This document shows, piece by piece, positions 55,001 through 62,106 of a DNA stretch of 64,000 bases (the first letter of the stretch is position 1; each line of letters begins with the position of its first letter). The position numbers and the translations under genes are program-made. The notes beneath the pieces were generated by a model. It was not told the DNA's origin. It saw only the letters and a program-made list of their open reading frames with translations, and ran no database searches. This DNA comes from Microbulbifer flavimaris (GTDB taxonomy: Bacteria; Pseudomonadota; Gammaproteobacteria; Pseudomonadales; Cellvibrionaceae), in assembly GCF_001641755.2 (NCBI RefSeq), contig NZ_LRFG02000003.1, forward strand, positions 310,001 to 374,000, given 5' to 3'.

Positions 55001-55261
55001 CGCAATATTCTGGATACCCTTCTCCATGAATACCGCAATTCGCACCGGGTCCCTGGCCGGCGTCACCGCCAGGATATTCCTGGCCATTCGATTGGCGAGC
55101 TGGTTCAGGGCACCATAAGTGATCGATGAATTGGCATCGGTGATAGCCAGGCGCCCACTATGCAGCAGGGCAATTTTTTCGAAGCGCTCTGCAATCGATT
55201 GCTCTGTTTCCTCTAGTGTGAAACGGGAAAAATTCGCAGAGAGTTGCTCGACGATATTCAT
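49097..55261 (-). CDS. Two-module NRPS with fused C-terminal hexapeptide acyltransferase (A-PCP-C-A-PCP-AcT)
   Basis: 2054 residues. A1: about 25-520 (YTSGSTGTPKG at 172-182, atypical LGATETG, K510 in NNKVDR). PCP1: Ser567 in FFDLGGHSLRA. C domain: about 625-1055; the HHxxxDG motif is N759-H-I-I-Y-D-N765, with the second His kept. A2: about 1085-1570 (YTSGSTGRPKG, YGPTETTIW, NGKVDRK). A Pro/Glu/Val-rich linker of about 150 residues follows (1572-1722), then PCP2 with Ser1755. From about 1885 to the end there is a left-handed beta-helix acyltransferase of the CatB/Vat type, with catalytic-type H1932 in NADHPRNTLSTHGLFY and the IEVGNDVWIGDGAKI and GAVIAAGAVVV turns. No thioesterase or reductase is present. 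A2 lining residues read DILQFGLIW-K, nearly the glycine code; A1 lacks the usual Asp. The ATG overlaps the methyltransferase stop. Likely product: a two-unit acyl-glycine chain handed to a sugar or other acceptor (inferred). Confidence 0.9.
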   Translation of the reverse strand: MNIVEQLSANFSRFTLEETEQSIAERFEKIALLHSGRLAITDANSSITYGALNQLANRMARNILAVTPARDPVRIAVFMEKGIQNIAAILAVLKCGHTYVPIDPAFPEERNRLIYRESGAALLITNSLSRTEAAGMAGDEARILDLDAIPESSSGENLDLDISPDALAYIIYTSGSTGTPKGVVQNQRNVLHGCMRRTNLQKVIPQDRMTLFYSCSVIASVYCIFGALLNGAALFPYDFRTDGVEKLANWLRSRRITIYHSVASVFREFARSYRGPEDVFDIRLVIFGGERVLTSDVELARKVFSRKVAFYTGLGATETGTMRYYPIDEATELEEDVVPIGYPVEGMDVLLLDEEGNEVPTGDVGEIAVRSRYIALGYWKNPEATEKAFSTDPEDAEIRIYRTGDLGQMEEDGLLRHRGRKDFQVKIRGFRVEVSEVEAHLIDHPAIAEAVVVARDVGGETQLFAYVVPDGGEHITVQALRNYLADRLTYYMIPTVVVCLDQLPKTPNNKVDRNALPAADESNILTEETRVPPEGPTESDLLGFCRELLDREDIGTNQNFFDLGGHSLRAMQLLARIREHFAVDLSVRAIFEARDLKALAEAIDAAPLLDSDDADRGLCHAPEAARLPLSSAQTRMWLADQLYGGGAAYNISNSVYLEGELDLPALEGALGKIIERHGILRTRFPSDSEGPSQEVLPASPFTLKVIDLRAMPRAERAKRAMQICRSLLEERHDLSTGPLFRSTLIRVGERAAVLALVFNHIIYDNIWSSAIFFRELSRAYDALRSGRVCTLSPLEYQFTDYADWERRHADGPVHARQLAFWRDQLSGAPETLDLPADHPPGDRPDFSGGIVRFKLPVALWAATKNLARQESVTSFMVLLATWQLLLHRYSGQDDILVGTPTGRRPLTQTEDMIGLFINTLVLRADFSNAPGFRELLAQVRATTIDAFSNDQVPFERVVADLNPDRSGGTAPLFQHLFIHRRMDGDQWQIPGLKVKPLDLHSGGSKFDLTLSVLEQTDEVSCTIEYRRARFERDTIERMSQHFTRLLEGAVSTPERPVAQLDLIGISERAGMREQVQRTSRTLPRQATTAQLFERMAALGAEKIAVCAGAEQLTYGELNQQANALARDLIDRGLQPGELVAVCIDREVAMVTALLAVWKAGGAFVPLDPHFPAERINYMLEDASAGFLITVADLRDRFTEFPGEVLLPPATDESLPRDRCRNLQPLSGGEDLAYVIYTSGSTGRPKGVEISHRSLVNFLCAMQREPGFSADDRLLAVTTLCFDIAMLELFLPLVTGGGVVIQDRRGCLDPKEICAAIERHKVSVMQATPATWRMLLDFGWRGEPGVRVFCGGEAMGEDLAARLLENGLEVWNLYGPTETTIWSAAGRIRNPADARFVGAPIANTRLYVTNGAGAPQPAGVPGELCIGGAGLARGYRNREALTQEKFYRSDLDPDQRLYRTGDLVVQRNDGRLEFLGRIDHQVKIRGFRVELGEIEKALVGEEISRAVVLAHDDDFGSQYLAAYLIASDDAAVDVPALRARLRKTLPDYMVPAHFLVLENFPMTANGKVDRKAFPPPVATEEPASEPPPEFETAPVAHIEPEPVKAGPAEEEPTLQDGEPDNPVSGGHIPGQAITDERVPDELVPNERVPNNLHVEEDSAQAPVVQPVDPAKSDRTVSQEPVSASPEIHTGQEPARRRAVADPISSRDSEPTSELAASPTAPSNSAVEDVVRKVFQEVLKSPVDSDDASFFDLGGHSLAAIHAIARLNQHYGLSLPPTLLFDFASIRQLSGAIVAFREGRSEQEVIEQASLDEKTSKQVDAILEAVRDKKEALDLPDFPHGMKMRESAFAKKWLAPLFAIRRGLFRQLLQQLILKLEGGSTFSVTMRELYRKYYDIDVADFSSLPFDPVRLKSGTKIGKYCTIYRTVRFQNADHPRNTLSTHGLFYFKGLGFSTGYELDRVNIEVGNDVWIGDGAKILYPTRKIGNGAVIAAGAVVVEDVPPYAIVAGYPAQVVRYRFSRETIAKLESLKWWEMSDRNLFHARGEFTRPLEGERVH
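50316..50360. repeat. Three 15-bp tandem repeats inside the NRPS linker
   Basis: Units begin at 50316, 50331 and 50346 (for example TTCGGGACGAGTTCG), differing by a few bases each, in frame. They encode the peptide repeat VPDEL/VPNER in the linker between A2 and PCP2 (residues about 1635-1650). In-frame copy changes would vary linker length without breaking the enzyme. Confidence 0.7.
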
Positions 55262-56067
55262 ACTCGTGCCTTGTTATAAATCGTGCAGTGTTCCCGGATC
55301 CACTCCCTCGAGCGGCGATTGAAAGGCTTCCTTCCCCAATAGGCGGCCGCCCAGCTGTTGCCGCGGTCTACCCGGGCATCGTTGTGAATCTCCTCGATCA
55401 GGTATTCCAGTGGATCGAGGTAGAACTTCTTGGTGAGCTTCACCCGCATATCCACATCCATACCATTGATGAATAGTGCGGAACCCGGGCGAAGTGTGAG
55501 ATTCAAATTGGCGAAAGCGCGCCGGGCACTGGCCGGAGGGAGATGGAAAAGAACGTTCTGGGCAAAGACCAGGTCGACCTTGCCCAGACCCTCGATAAAG
55601 ACCCGATCGAGCATGTCGCCCACAGAGAAAGTGATATGCGACATCAGATCAGGCCTGACGCGATAACCCTCCTCAGTTGTTTCGAAGGTTTCGGCGACAA
55701 ATTCGTCGGTGACAAAGGGCCCCTGGAAAACCTCTTCTTCCGAGTAGAGGGGACTCTGTGCCCTTTCAATCACCTCCGGGACGATATCGTAGGCACGAAT
55801 GTGAAAATCCAGATCCGGAAACTGTTTTTTCAGTACCGAGGCCAGGGAGATTGGTTCGGCACCACTGCAACAGCCGAAGACCAGGATCTGCAGGGGTCCA
55901 TCACGCTGCGCCCGTATTCGCGGCACAATCCGCTCAATCAGGGCCCGATACTGGTTGGGGAATCGGTAGAATTGGGTGTAAACGCGGTTTTTACGCGGCG
56001 CCGTTTTGACTACCAGCCAATGTTTTATATGACGCAGTAAGGTCTTAATGCGCGATGGCTCTTCCAT
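55258..56067 (-). CDS. CheR-like SAM-dependent methyltransferase, first gene of the NRPS operon
   Basis: 269 residues from the ATG at 56067 with GGAAG upstream; an earlier in-frame TTG is less likely. LQILVFGCCSGAEPISLASVL is the CheR form of the SAM-binding motif, and DLVFAQNVLFHLPPASARRAFANLNLTLRPGSALFI is its later half. The chemoreceptor-binding N-terminal domain of true CheR is absent and no chemotaxis gene is near. ATGA overlap with the NRPS gene implies a joint job, such as methylating the substrate, the product carboxyl group or a sugar. Confidence 0.82.
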   Translation of the reverse strand: MEEPSRIKTLLRHIKHWLVVKTAPRKNRVYTQFYRFPNQYRALIERIVPRIRAQRDGPLQILVFGCCSGAEPISLASVLKKQFPDLDFHIRAYDIVPEVIERAQSPLYSEEEVFQGPFVTDEFVAETFETTEEGYRVRPDLMSHITFSVGDMLDRVFIEGLGKVDLVFAQNVLFHLPPASARRAFANLNLTLRPGSALFINGMDVDMRVKLTKKFYLDPLEYLIEEIHNDARVDRGNSWAAAYWGRKPFNRRSREWIREHCTIYNKARV

Positions 56068-56130
56068 GAAACTTCCACGAGGCAATTAAAAGAGAAATAT
56101 CCGTCTTATTTGGACTGGGTAGATATGGGC

Positions 56131-56145
56131 GGTAAGTGACTTACC
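56131..56145. promoter_or_regulatory. Palindromic operator candidate of the NRPS operon
   Basis: GGTAAGT-G-ACTTACC, perfect 7-bp arms around one base, 64 bp upstream of the methyltransferase ATG. Position and symmetry suggest a regulator binding site. No regulator gene is adjacent. Confidence 0.45.
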
Positions 56146-56379
56146 CGATCTCCCGCTCTAAAAACCGCCTGCAACCGTATCGACCCGCCCCGGGGCATTG
56201 CACTCCGGGAATCGGGCTCGGCCCGGTGCCGCAAGTCTCACGTCTACCGCAGCGCAAAAAATTATAGGCGCTGCCGGCGTTTCTTCCGGTTTGTTGAATG
56301 AATTGCCGGACAATTATTCAGAAAATTTCCGGGCAGGCAGGAAATGGCTCAGCGCGACCCGAAGGCTGCTTTTGTTGGA

Positions 56380-56433
56380 TGCCACTCCGCGTCCAGGCAC
56401 TGGTTTCTTTACCAGAGCTGCCGCGGAGTGGCA
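56380..56433. repeat. Long two-stem inverted repeat in the 411-bp gap upstream of the NRPS operon
   Basis: TGCCACTCCGCG (56380-56391) pairs perfectly with CGCGGAGTGGCA (56422-56433), and inside it CTGGT (56400-56404) pairs with ACCAG (56411-56415). It lies 45 bp beyond the stop of the DUF533 gene. There is no T-run, so it is not a standard terminator. The rest of the gap (56068-56478) shows no gene. Confidence 0.6.
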
Positions 56434-56478
56434 GTGACCTTCAGGTCGCACCCCGAGTGAAAGGATGTGCAGGAGGTC

Positions 56479-57330
56479 CTAGCGGGGAACCTGCTGCTCG
56501 ATAATCTGCGCCGCTCGCTCCGAAATCCCCAGCTCTTCCGCCAGGCTGTCCATGTACTGCTTTTCCCGCGGGTTATCCTCATTGATGGTCATGGCAGAGA
56601 CGAGATAGAGATTGAATGCGGTGGCGGGATCATTCACCTGGCTGACGATGGACTCCATGTCTATCGGCTGCACCAGTAGTTGGCGAAATTCATCCAGCTC
56701 CGAAGGATCGAGCTGCTCCTGCAGTGCGCCGACGATGTTCTGCTGTTCCTGGGGATCGATACGCCCGTCCGCCTGCGCGGCGGCAACCATGGCGCGCAAC
56801 ATCAGGTCTGCCTGCTCGTCCGCGCGATCACCCTCATCGACAAACTGAAAGAGGCCCGCACCCCATTGGCCCGAGGAGTCGGGCGCTTTCGCACCGCCGC
56901 CGGGCTGGGCAAACTTGCCCTTGTTGCGGGCAAAGATCTGGCCGAGGATATCGCCCAAGGCACCTCCGGGTTGACCACCGGATTGCGCACCGCCCGGCTT
57001 CTGTCCTCCGGACTGCTGTTGCATCTGTTGGAAAACCTGCCGCGCGATCTCGGCAAAGACTCCAATACCACCGGCTGCGGCGGCGCCGGGCCCCGCTGCG
57101 GTACCACCGGCACCGCCGGGGGTAGCTGTGGCACCGCCCTGACCCAGCTTGCCGAAAATATCGTCGAGGCTGGCACTATCCGACTGAACTCCGCGCTGGT
57201 TGGGCGGCGGTACGCGGGAAAAGTCCGGCGGCGGCATATCCAACTTCGGATTTTCCTGCTGGCGCCGCTTTTTGTTGAGCAATGACATGCCGGCGCCGAT
57301 CAAGGCCCCGAGTAATAGTTTCTTGTTCAT
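56479..57330 (-). CDS. DUF533 family protein (TerB-like C-terminal domain)
   Basis: 283 residues, ATG with GGAG upstream. N-terminal MNKKLLLGALIGAGMSLLNKKRR, then a low-complexity Gly/Ala/Gln/Pro region (about 30-150), then a helical domain from about 165 (ADEQADLMLRAMVAAAQADGRIDPQEQQNIVGAL) that fits DUF533/TerB. Function unknown; related E. coli YebE is envelope-stress induced. It stands alone, convergent with nothing and transcribed leftward. Confidence 0.82.
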   Translation of the reverse strand: MNKKLLLGALIGAGMSLLNKKRRQQENPKLDMPPPDFSRVPPPNQRGVQSDSASLDDIFGKLGQGGATATPGGAGGTAAGPGAAAAGGIGVFAEIARQVFQQMQQQSGGQKPGGAQSGGQPGGALGDILGQIFARNKGKFAQPGGGAKAPDSSGQWGAGLFQFVDEGDRADEQADLMLRAMVAAAQADGRIDPQEQQNIVGALQEQLDPSELDEFRQLLVQPIDMESIVSQVNDPATAFNLYLVSAMTINEDNPREKQYMDSLAEELGISERAAQIIEQQVPR

Positions 57331-57529
57331 GAGTACTCCCTGCTGAGCGCAATTGACTCATAAAACTGTAGAACAACGACCGCACATTCCGCGCTTTGTA
57401 TCGGACCCTTGCCGGCATGGCTTTCCCATCGGCAGACAATCGGTACAATCCCTCCCCCAAGCCGTACCGGCTGGCGAGCTAGACTTCGCTTGCACGGCGC
57501 GCCCACGCTCAACCAACCAAGGAAACTCC

Positions 57530-58519
57530 ATGCTGTTATCCCTCGCCGCCATCATTGCCGGTTTCGCCCTGCTGGTCTGGAGCGCCGATCGTTTCGTGGA
57601 GGGCGCAGCCGCGACTGCAAACCACGCGGGTATGCCGCCGCTGTTGATCGGCATGGTGATCGTGGGCTTTGGTACCTCGGCGCCGGAAATGGTGGTCTCC
57701 GCCATGGCGGCGCTGGACGGCAGCCCCGGGCTTGCCATCGGTAACGCCTACGGCTCCAATATCGCCAATACCGGGCTGATACTGGGCCTGACGGCAATAT
57801 TCGTGCCCCTGGCGGTGCACTCCAAGATCGTGCGCAAGGAGCTGCCATTGCTGCTGGCGATCAGCTGCCTGACCGGAGCGTTCCTGTGGAATCGCGAGCT
57901 GGCTCGCTGGGAATCCCTGGTCCTGCTGGGTGGATTCTTCGGCCTCATCATCTGGACCATCATTTCGGCCCTGCGCGGCAAGGGCGACATCGTGGAATCA
58001 GAGATAGAGAGCGAACTTGCGGAACACGCCATGCCCCTGGGACGGGCGCTATTCTGGCTGGTGGCCGGCCTTCTCCTGCTGCTGGTCAGTTCGCGAATGC
58101 TGGTCTGGGGAGCCGTCAATGTGGCCGAGGCGCTGGGTGTGAGCGACCTGATCATCGGCCTCACCATCGTCGCCCTGGGGACTTCGCTGCCAGAGCTGGC
58201 GGCCACGATCATTGCAGCGAGGAAGGGGGAGCACGACATCGCCATCGGCAACGTCGTCGGCTCCAATATGTTCAACCTGCTGGCAGTGGTCGGAATCGCC
58301 GGCGCCATCGCACCCATGTCCGATGTGCCGGCAGAGGTCATTACCCGCGACTGGCCCATGGTCGTGGGCCTGACCGTGGCCCTGTTTATCTTCGCCTATG
58401 GCTTTCGCGGCCGGCAGGGCCGAATCAATCGCTTTGAGGGCGCCGGTTTGCTGCTTGCCTACATTATCTACAACGCCTTCCTGATCCACGAGATCACCAG
58501 CGCCGCGACTGCGGGCTGA
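57530..58519 (+). CDS. Calcium/sodium antiporter (YrbG-like, CaCA family)
   Basis: 329 residues from the ATG at 57530 with AAGGA upstream. About ten membrane helices and the two inverted alpha repeats are clear: VGFGTSAPEMVVSAMAALDGSPGLAIGNAYGSNIANTGLILG and VALGTSLPELAATIIAARKGEHDIAIGNVVGSNMFNLLAVVG, carrying the conserved acidic and Asn residues for ion binding. It exchanges Ca2+ or another cation for Na+ across the inner membrane. It is monocistronic. Confidence 0.93.
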   Translation: MLLSLAAIIAGFALLVWSADRFVEGAAATANHAGMPPLLIGMVIVGFGTSAPEMVVSAMAALDGSPGLAIGNAYGSNIANTGLILGLTAIFVPLAVHSKIVRKELPLLLAISCLTGAFLWNRELARWESLVLLGGFFGLIIWTIISALRGKGDIVESEIESELAEHAMPLGRALFWLVAGLLLLLVSSRMLVWGAVNVAEALGVSDLIIGLTIVALGTSLPELAATIIAARKGEHDIAIGNVVGSNMFNLLAVVGIAGAIAPMSDVPAEVITRDWPMVVGLTVALFIFAYGFRGRQGRINRFEGAGLLLAYIIYNAFLIHEITSAATAG

Positions 58520-58538
58520 ATGCGCGCCGGGCGGGGGC

Positions 58539-58859
58539 TCAACGTTCCCGCTCGAGTCGCTTCAGCCTTGCACGCAGGCGTTCGATTTCCTCGAGCAATT
58601 CGACGGCGAGCGCAGCGCCGGCCATATTGACACCCAGGTCCCGCTTGAGACTGCGCACGCGCTGTACCCGCCGAATACTCACGGCGCTGAAGCGCCACTG
58701 CGTGGGTTTCCCGGAGGCGGGCTCGATGACCCCCTCCTCCACCAGGGCCATGACCTCTTCTGCCGGCAACTCACAGGCTCGGCAAAGTTCACTCAGGGTG
58801 AGCAGGCACTGCTCGTCCAGCAACGTTCCGCTCAGGGCTGTCACTTTTTTCTGAACCAT
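58539..58859 (-). CDS. cbpM: Chaperone modulatory protein CbpM
   Basis: 106 residues. LTLSELCRACELPAEEVMALVEEGVIEP is a MerR-like helix-turn-helix, and the C-terminal half is a coiled coil rich in Leu, Glu and Arg. Family knowledge: CbpM binds the J domain of CbpA and inhibits its co-chaperone and DNA-binding activity. It starts 2 bp after the cbpA stop, as in E. coli. Confidence 0.9.
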   Translation of the reverse strand: MVQKKVTALSGTLLDEQCLLTLSELCRACELPAEEVMALVEEGVIEPASGKPTQWRFSAVSIRRVQRVRSLKRDLGVNMAGAALAVELLEEIERLRARLKRLERER

Positions 58860-58861
58860 TG

Positions 58862-59815
58862 TCAGCCTCCCATATCGCTGCGGGGATTGAACTCGAAGGC
58901 GTCGCTGAACGCCTGATATGCGGCCTTCTCTGCCTCGCTATGAGCCGGAGGGGCGACGACCTTGAGGACCACAAACAGGTCGCCGGGCTCCCTGGCAGGT
59001 ATACCGCGCCCGCGCAGCCGCAGCTTGCCACCACTCTTGCTATTGGCCGGGATGGTCATATTCACCGAGCCTTCGGGGGTCGGTACTTGCACTTTCGCGC
59101 CCAATGCGGCCTCCCAGGGAGATACCGGCAGGTTGAGATAGACAGTCTTACCGTCCACTTCATACAGGGAGTGTGGGTTAAACGAAATCTCCAGAAAGAG
59201 GTCGCCCGGTTTGCCCTCACCGATACCCGGCTGTCCCTGGCCGGCCAACCGGATCTGCTGCCCTTCGGTAACCCCTCGGGGAATTTTGACGTTCAGCTTG
59301 CGCTCCCGCAGTCGCGGGCGGCCGTCGTCACCGAACTCCGAGTGTTTCAGCGTAATCTGGCGCGTGCCCCCGCGGTAGCTGTCCTCCAGGTCGATGGCGA
59401 TTTTGGCGTGAGTATTTTCCCCCTGAGCATGAAACTGCTGCCGTTGTCCGGCGCCGAATCCGTGGGAGAACCCGGCACGACCGAATAGGCTCTCGAAAAA
59501 GTCGCTGAATGCCTCCGGGTCGGCCTCCGTGTAGCCGCCACCATGGAATTCAAAACCCTGATCCCAACCCGGGGGTGGCCGGAAATCCTCTCCGGCGTGG
59601 TAACCGGAGCCGACCTGGTCGTAGGCGGCGCGCTTCTCCGGATCTTTCAGCACCTCATAGGCTTCACTCACCTCCTTGAAGCGATCCTCCGCGCCTTCTT
59701 CCTTGCTCACATCCGGATGATACTTGCGCGCCAGCTTGCGATAGGCGCGCTTGATCTCATCCTGTTTGGCATCCCGCTCCAGGCCGAGGATCTGGTAATA
59801 GTCTTTGTATTCCAT
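58862..59815 (-). CDS. cbpA: Curved-DNA-binding J-domain co-chaperone CbpA
   Basis: 317 residues. The J domain (MEYKDYYQILGLERDAKQDEIKRAYRKLARKYHPD, with HPD) is followed by a Gly/Phe region and the C-terminal substrate-binding domains (LRERKLNVKIPRGVTEGQQIRLAGQG and PWEAALGAKVQVPTPEGSVNMTIP). The DnaJ zinc finger is absent, as expected for CbpA. It activates DnaK and, in E. coli, binds DNA in stationary phase. Confidence 0.94.
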   Translation of the reverse strand: MEYKDYYQILGLERDAKQDEIKRAYRKLARKYHPDVSKEEGAEDRFKEVSEAYEVLKDPEKRAAYDQVGSGYHAGEDFRPPPGWDQGFEFHGGGYTEADPEAFSDFFESLFGRAGFSHGFGAGQRQQFHAQGENTHAKIAIDLEDSYRGGTRQITLKHSEFGDDGRPRLRERKLNVKIPRGVTEGQQIRLAGQGQPGIGEGKPGDLFLEISFNPHSLYEVDGKTVYLNLPVSPWEAALGAKVQVPTPEGSVNMTIPANSKSGGKLRLRGRGIPAREPGDLFVVLKVVAPPAHSEAEKAAYQAFSDAFEFNPRSDMGG

Positions 59816-59915
59816 GGAGAACCCGCCCCGTGATTAGCCACTGGCGCCAGCAGTAAAGTGCGCTGACTTGCGCCCCTCCTTCGCCCCGACAGCCACTGGT
59901 GCGGGCCGATTCCAA

Positions 59916-60311
59916 CTACTTGATAAAATAGCCCACGGCACGCCACTCACCGCCGACTCTCGCGAACGTGATCGTCTCCGTTGCCCGAGCTTTGTGCTCG
60001 AAGCTGCTGGCCATGGTCACCACTACGTACTCACCATCTGGGGCACCGGGAAGAGTGTTGTGTTCACTGCGGGACTCCACATCCCGGGAGATAACGGAGC
60101 CAAGGGGCTGGCGGACACTTTTCAGAGCCGCCCGCCAACCCTCGCTCGAGATCTGTTGCTGGAACATCGGTGCGGATTGCTCCCAGCTCTGGGCATAAGC
60201 GCCGCTGTCGACCAGCTGCAACCAAGCCGTGACCGATGCGAGTGCCCGATCATCGTCAGCCAGTGATAATCCCGGCAGCAACAGCAGAATGGTTAATATC
60301 AGTTTCTTCAT
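59916..60311 (-). CDS. DUF4019 domain exported protein
   Basis: 131 residues from the ATG at 60311, with GGAG upstream, and a signal peptide (MKKLILTILLLLPGLSLADD). ALASVTAWLQLVDSGAYAQSWEQSAPMFQQQIS and the C-terminal EYVVVTMASSFEHK ... ETITFARVGGEWRAVGYFIK fit DUF4019, an NTF2-like fold. Function unknown; periplasmic. It stands between cbpA and the flotillin gene. Confidence 0.83.
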   Translation of the reverse strand: MKKLILTILLLLPGLSLADDDRALASVTAWLQLVDSGAYAQSWEQSAPMFQQQISSEGWRAALKSVRQPLGSVISRDVESRSEHNTLPGAPDGEYVVVTMASSFEHKARATETITFARVGGEWRAVGYFIK

Positions 60312-60395
60312 GGTTCGCTCCAACATGATTTCGTTCATATAGGCAATAGGTATGCGCATTATGCGTAGAGTCAGTCTGTAGTCAGCGTGAGGGGG

Positions 60396-62105
60396 TCAGG
60401 TCTCTGTTTCCGCTACCTTGCCTAGCTCGCCTACACCCGCTTCCTTCAGCAGGGAGTCCACCAGAGGGGCCATGGCGCGGTGCTTCAGGGCACTGCCCAC
60501 CAACGCCTCCGGCAGGCTCTGGCTCTTGCCCTCGCCGTCTCCATCGACAATGCCTCCGCCGACAGAGCTACCGACACCATTGAGGCCTTCCACGGAGATG
60601 ATCTTCATACCGTCGATGCTCTCCATCGGCTTGACGCTCTCGCGAATGATGTTGGGCAGGTTCTCATGCAGGCTCAGGACTTTCTTCAGCGCGACCTGGG
60701 CTTCATTGAGGCTGTTGAAGGCCTCGTTCATCAGCCGCTGGCCTTCCGCATCCACGGCGTATTTCTCGCGATCCGCCTCGACCTTGATGCGGATGGCCTC
60801 GGCCTCTGCAGAGGCCTGCAGTCGCAGCGCTTCGGCGCGGTCGTCGGCGGCGGCTTTTTCCGCCTCGGCGGCCACGGTGATCGCTGTGGCCTGCCGCTCT
60901 GCTTCTTTCTGTGCCTCGATGATTTCAATGTGCTTGTCACGCTCGGCGACTTCCACATCTTTAGCCGTGCGCACCTGCTCCTCGGCTTTTACGGCCTCAG
61001 CCAGTGCGACGTTCGCCTGCTGGTCGGCAACGGACTGCTCCTTGGATTTCTCCGCAACGGCAATGGCGCGCTCCTGCTCGGCAATCTCGAGAGATTTCTG
61101 CTTGGAAATGCGCTGTTCTTCGAGCACCCTCTCTCTCTCGATTTCCTGCTCCTGCAGGCGCTTTTCTTTCTCGATCTCCAGCAGCCGCGTAGCCTGCTCG
61201 GCGGCGATGCGTGACTGATCCACCTCGCGCTCGGCCTCAATGGCAGCCTGGCGCGCAGCGCGATCCTGTGCCGCATGTTCCTTGGCGATATCGGATTTCT
61301 GAGCTGCCTCGCGGTTCTCTACCTCGCGCTGCTGCTCCAGATGCGCATATCGTTTTTCCCGCTCGATCTCGAGTTTCTGGCGCTCGGCTTCGAGATTTTT
61401 CTTCTCGATCTGCACCATGGTTTCCTGCTCGACATCGTTGACCTCTTTCCGGCGTGCCTCGATGGAGCGGGTCATACTGGCCAGGCCTTCCGCATCAAAT
61501 ACGTTGTCCTGGTTAAAGAATTCCTTGTGGGTCTGGTCAAGGCCTGTCAGTGAAACGGACTCCAGCTCCAGGCCGTTTTTCAACAGATCCTCGGAAACCA
61601 CCTGCTGCACTTTCTGTACGAACTGACTCCGCTGTTCGTGCAGTTCCGCCATCTCCATCTCGGCGGCAACGGAACGCAAGGCATCGACAAACTTGCCTTC
61701 GATCATTTCCTTGAGCGCTTCGGGATCAAGGGTGCGTATACCCAGGGTCTGCGCCGCGTTGGCGATGGCATCGGTATCCGGTTTCACCCGCAAATAAAAT
61801 TCAGCCAGCACGTCCACCCGCATACGATCCTTGGTGATCAGTGCCTGATGCTCTTTGCGGGAGACTGCCAGGCGCAGGGTATTCATGTTGACCGGAATGA
61901 TTTCATGCAGGACAGGAAGTACCAGGGCGCCGCCATTCATAATCACCTTCTGCCCGCCCATACCAGTGCGGACGAAGGACCGCTCCTTGGACGCGCGGGT
62001 ATACAGGCGGGCAAAGATGGTACCGATCACTAGCAGGCCGACAAAGACGGCCCCGGCCATTATCAAAATACTGGATAGATTCTGAATCACTGAATTAATC
62101 TCCAT
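60396..62105 (-). CDS. Flotillin-like SPFH protein (YqiK type)
   Basis: 569 residues from the ATG at 62105; an in-frame TTG upstream is unlikely. One N-terminal membrane helix (about 10-35), an SPFH/band 7 domain (about 60-220), then a very long coiled coil rich in Glu, Ala, Lys and Arg (about 230-440) and a conserved tail. It forms oligomeric membrane scaffolds. Together with the YqiJ-like and PspA genes upstream it forms an envelope-integrity operon. Confidence 0.92.
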   Translation of the reverse strand: MEINSVIQNLSSILIMAGAVFVGLLVIGTIFARLYTRASKERSFVRTGMGGQKVIMNGGALVLPVLHEIIPVNMNTLRLAVSRKEHQALITKDRMRVDVLAEFYLRVKPDTDAIANAAQTLGIRTLDPEALKEMIEGKFVDALRSVAAEMEMAELHEQRSQFVQKVQQVVSEDLLKNGLELESVSLTGLDQTHKEFFNQDNVFDAEGLASMTRSIEARRKEVNDVEQETMVQIEKKNLEAERQKLEIEREKRYAHLEQQREVENREAAQKSDIAKEHAAQDRAARQAAIEAEREVDQSRIAAEQATRLLEIEKEKRLQEQEIERERVLEEQRISKQKSLEIAEQERAIAVAEKSKEQSVADQQANVALAEAVKAEEQVRTAKDVEVAERDKHIEIIEAQKEAERQATAITVAAEAEKAAADDRAEALRLQASAEAEAIRIKVEADREKYAVDAEGQRLMNEAFNSLNEAQVALKKVLSLHENLPNIIRESVKPMESIDGMKIISVEGLNGVGSSVGGGIVDGDGEGKSQSLPEALVGSALKHRAMAPLVDSLLKEAGVGELGKVAETET

Positions 62106-62106
62106 T

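Noticed and set aside
49097..56067. Siderophore biosynthesis as the role of the NRPS
   Set aside because: No TonB receptor, siderophore exporter, aryl-acid or hydroxamate genes, and no thioesterase; the surroundings are EPS genes.
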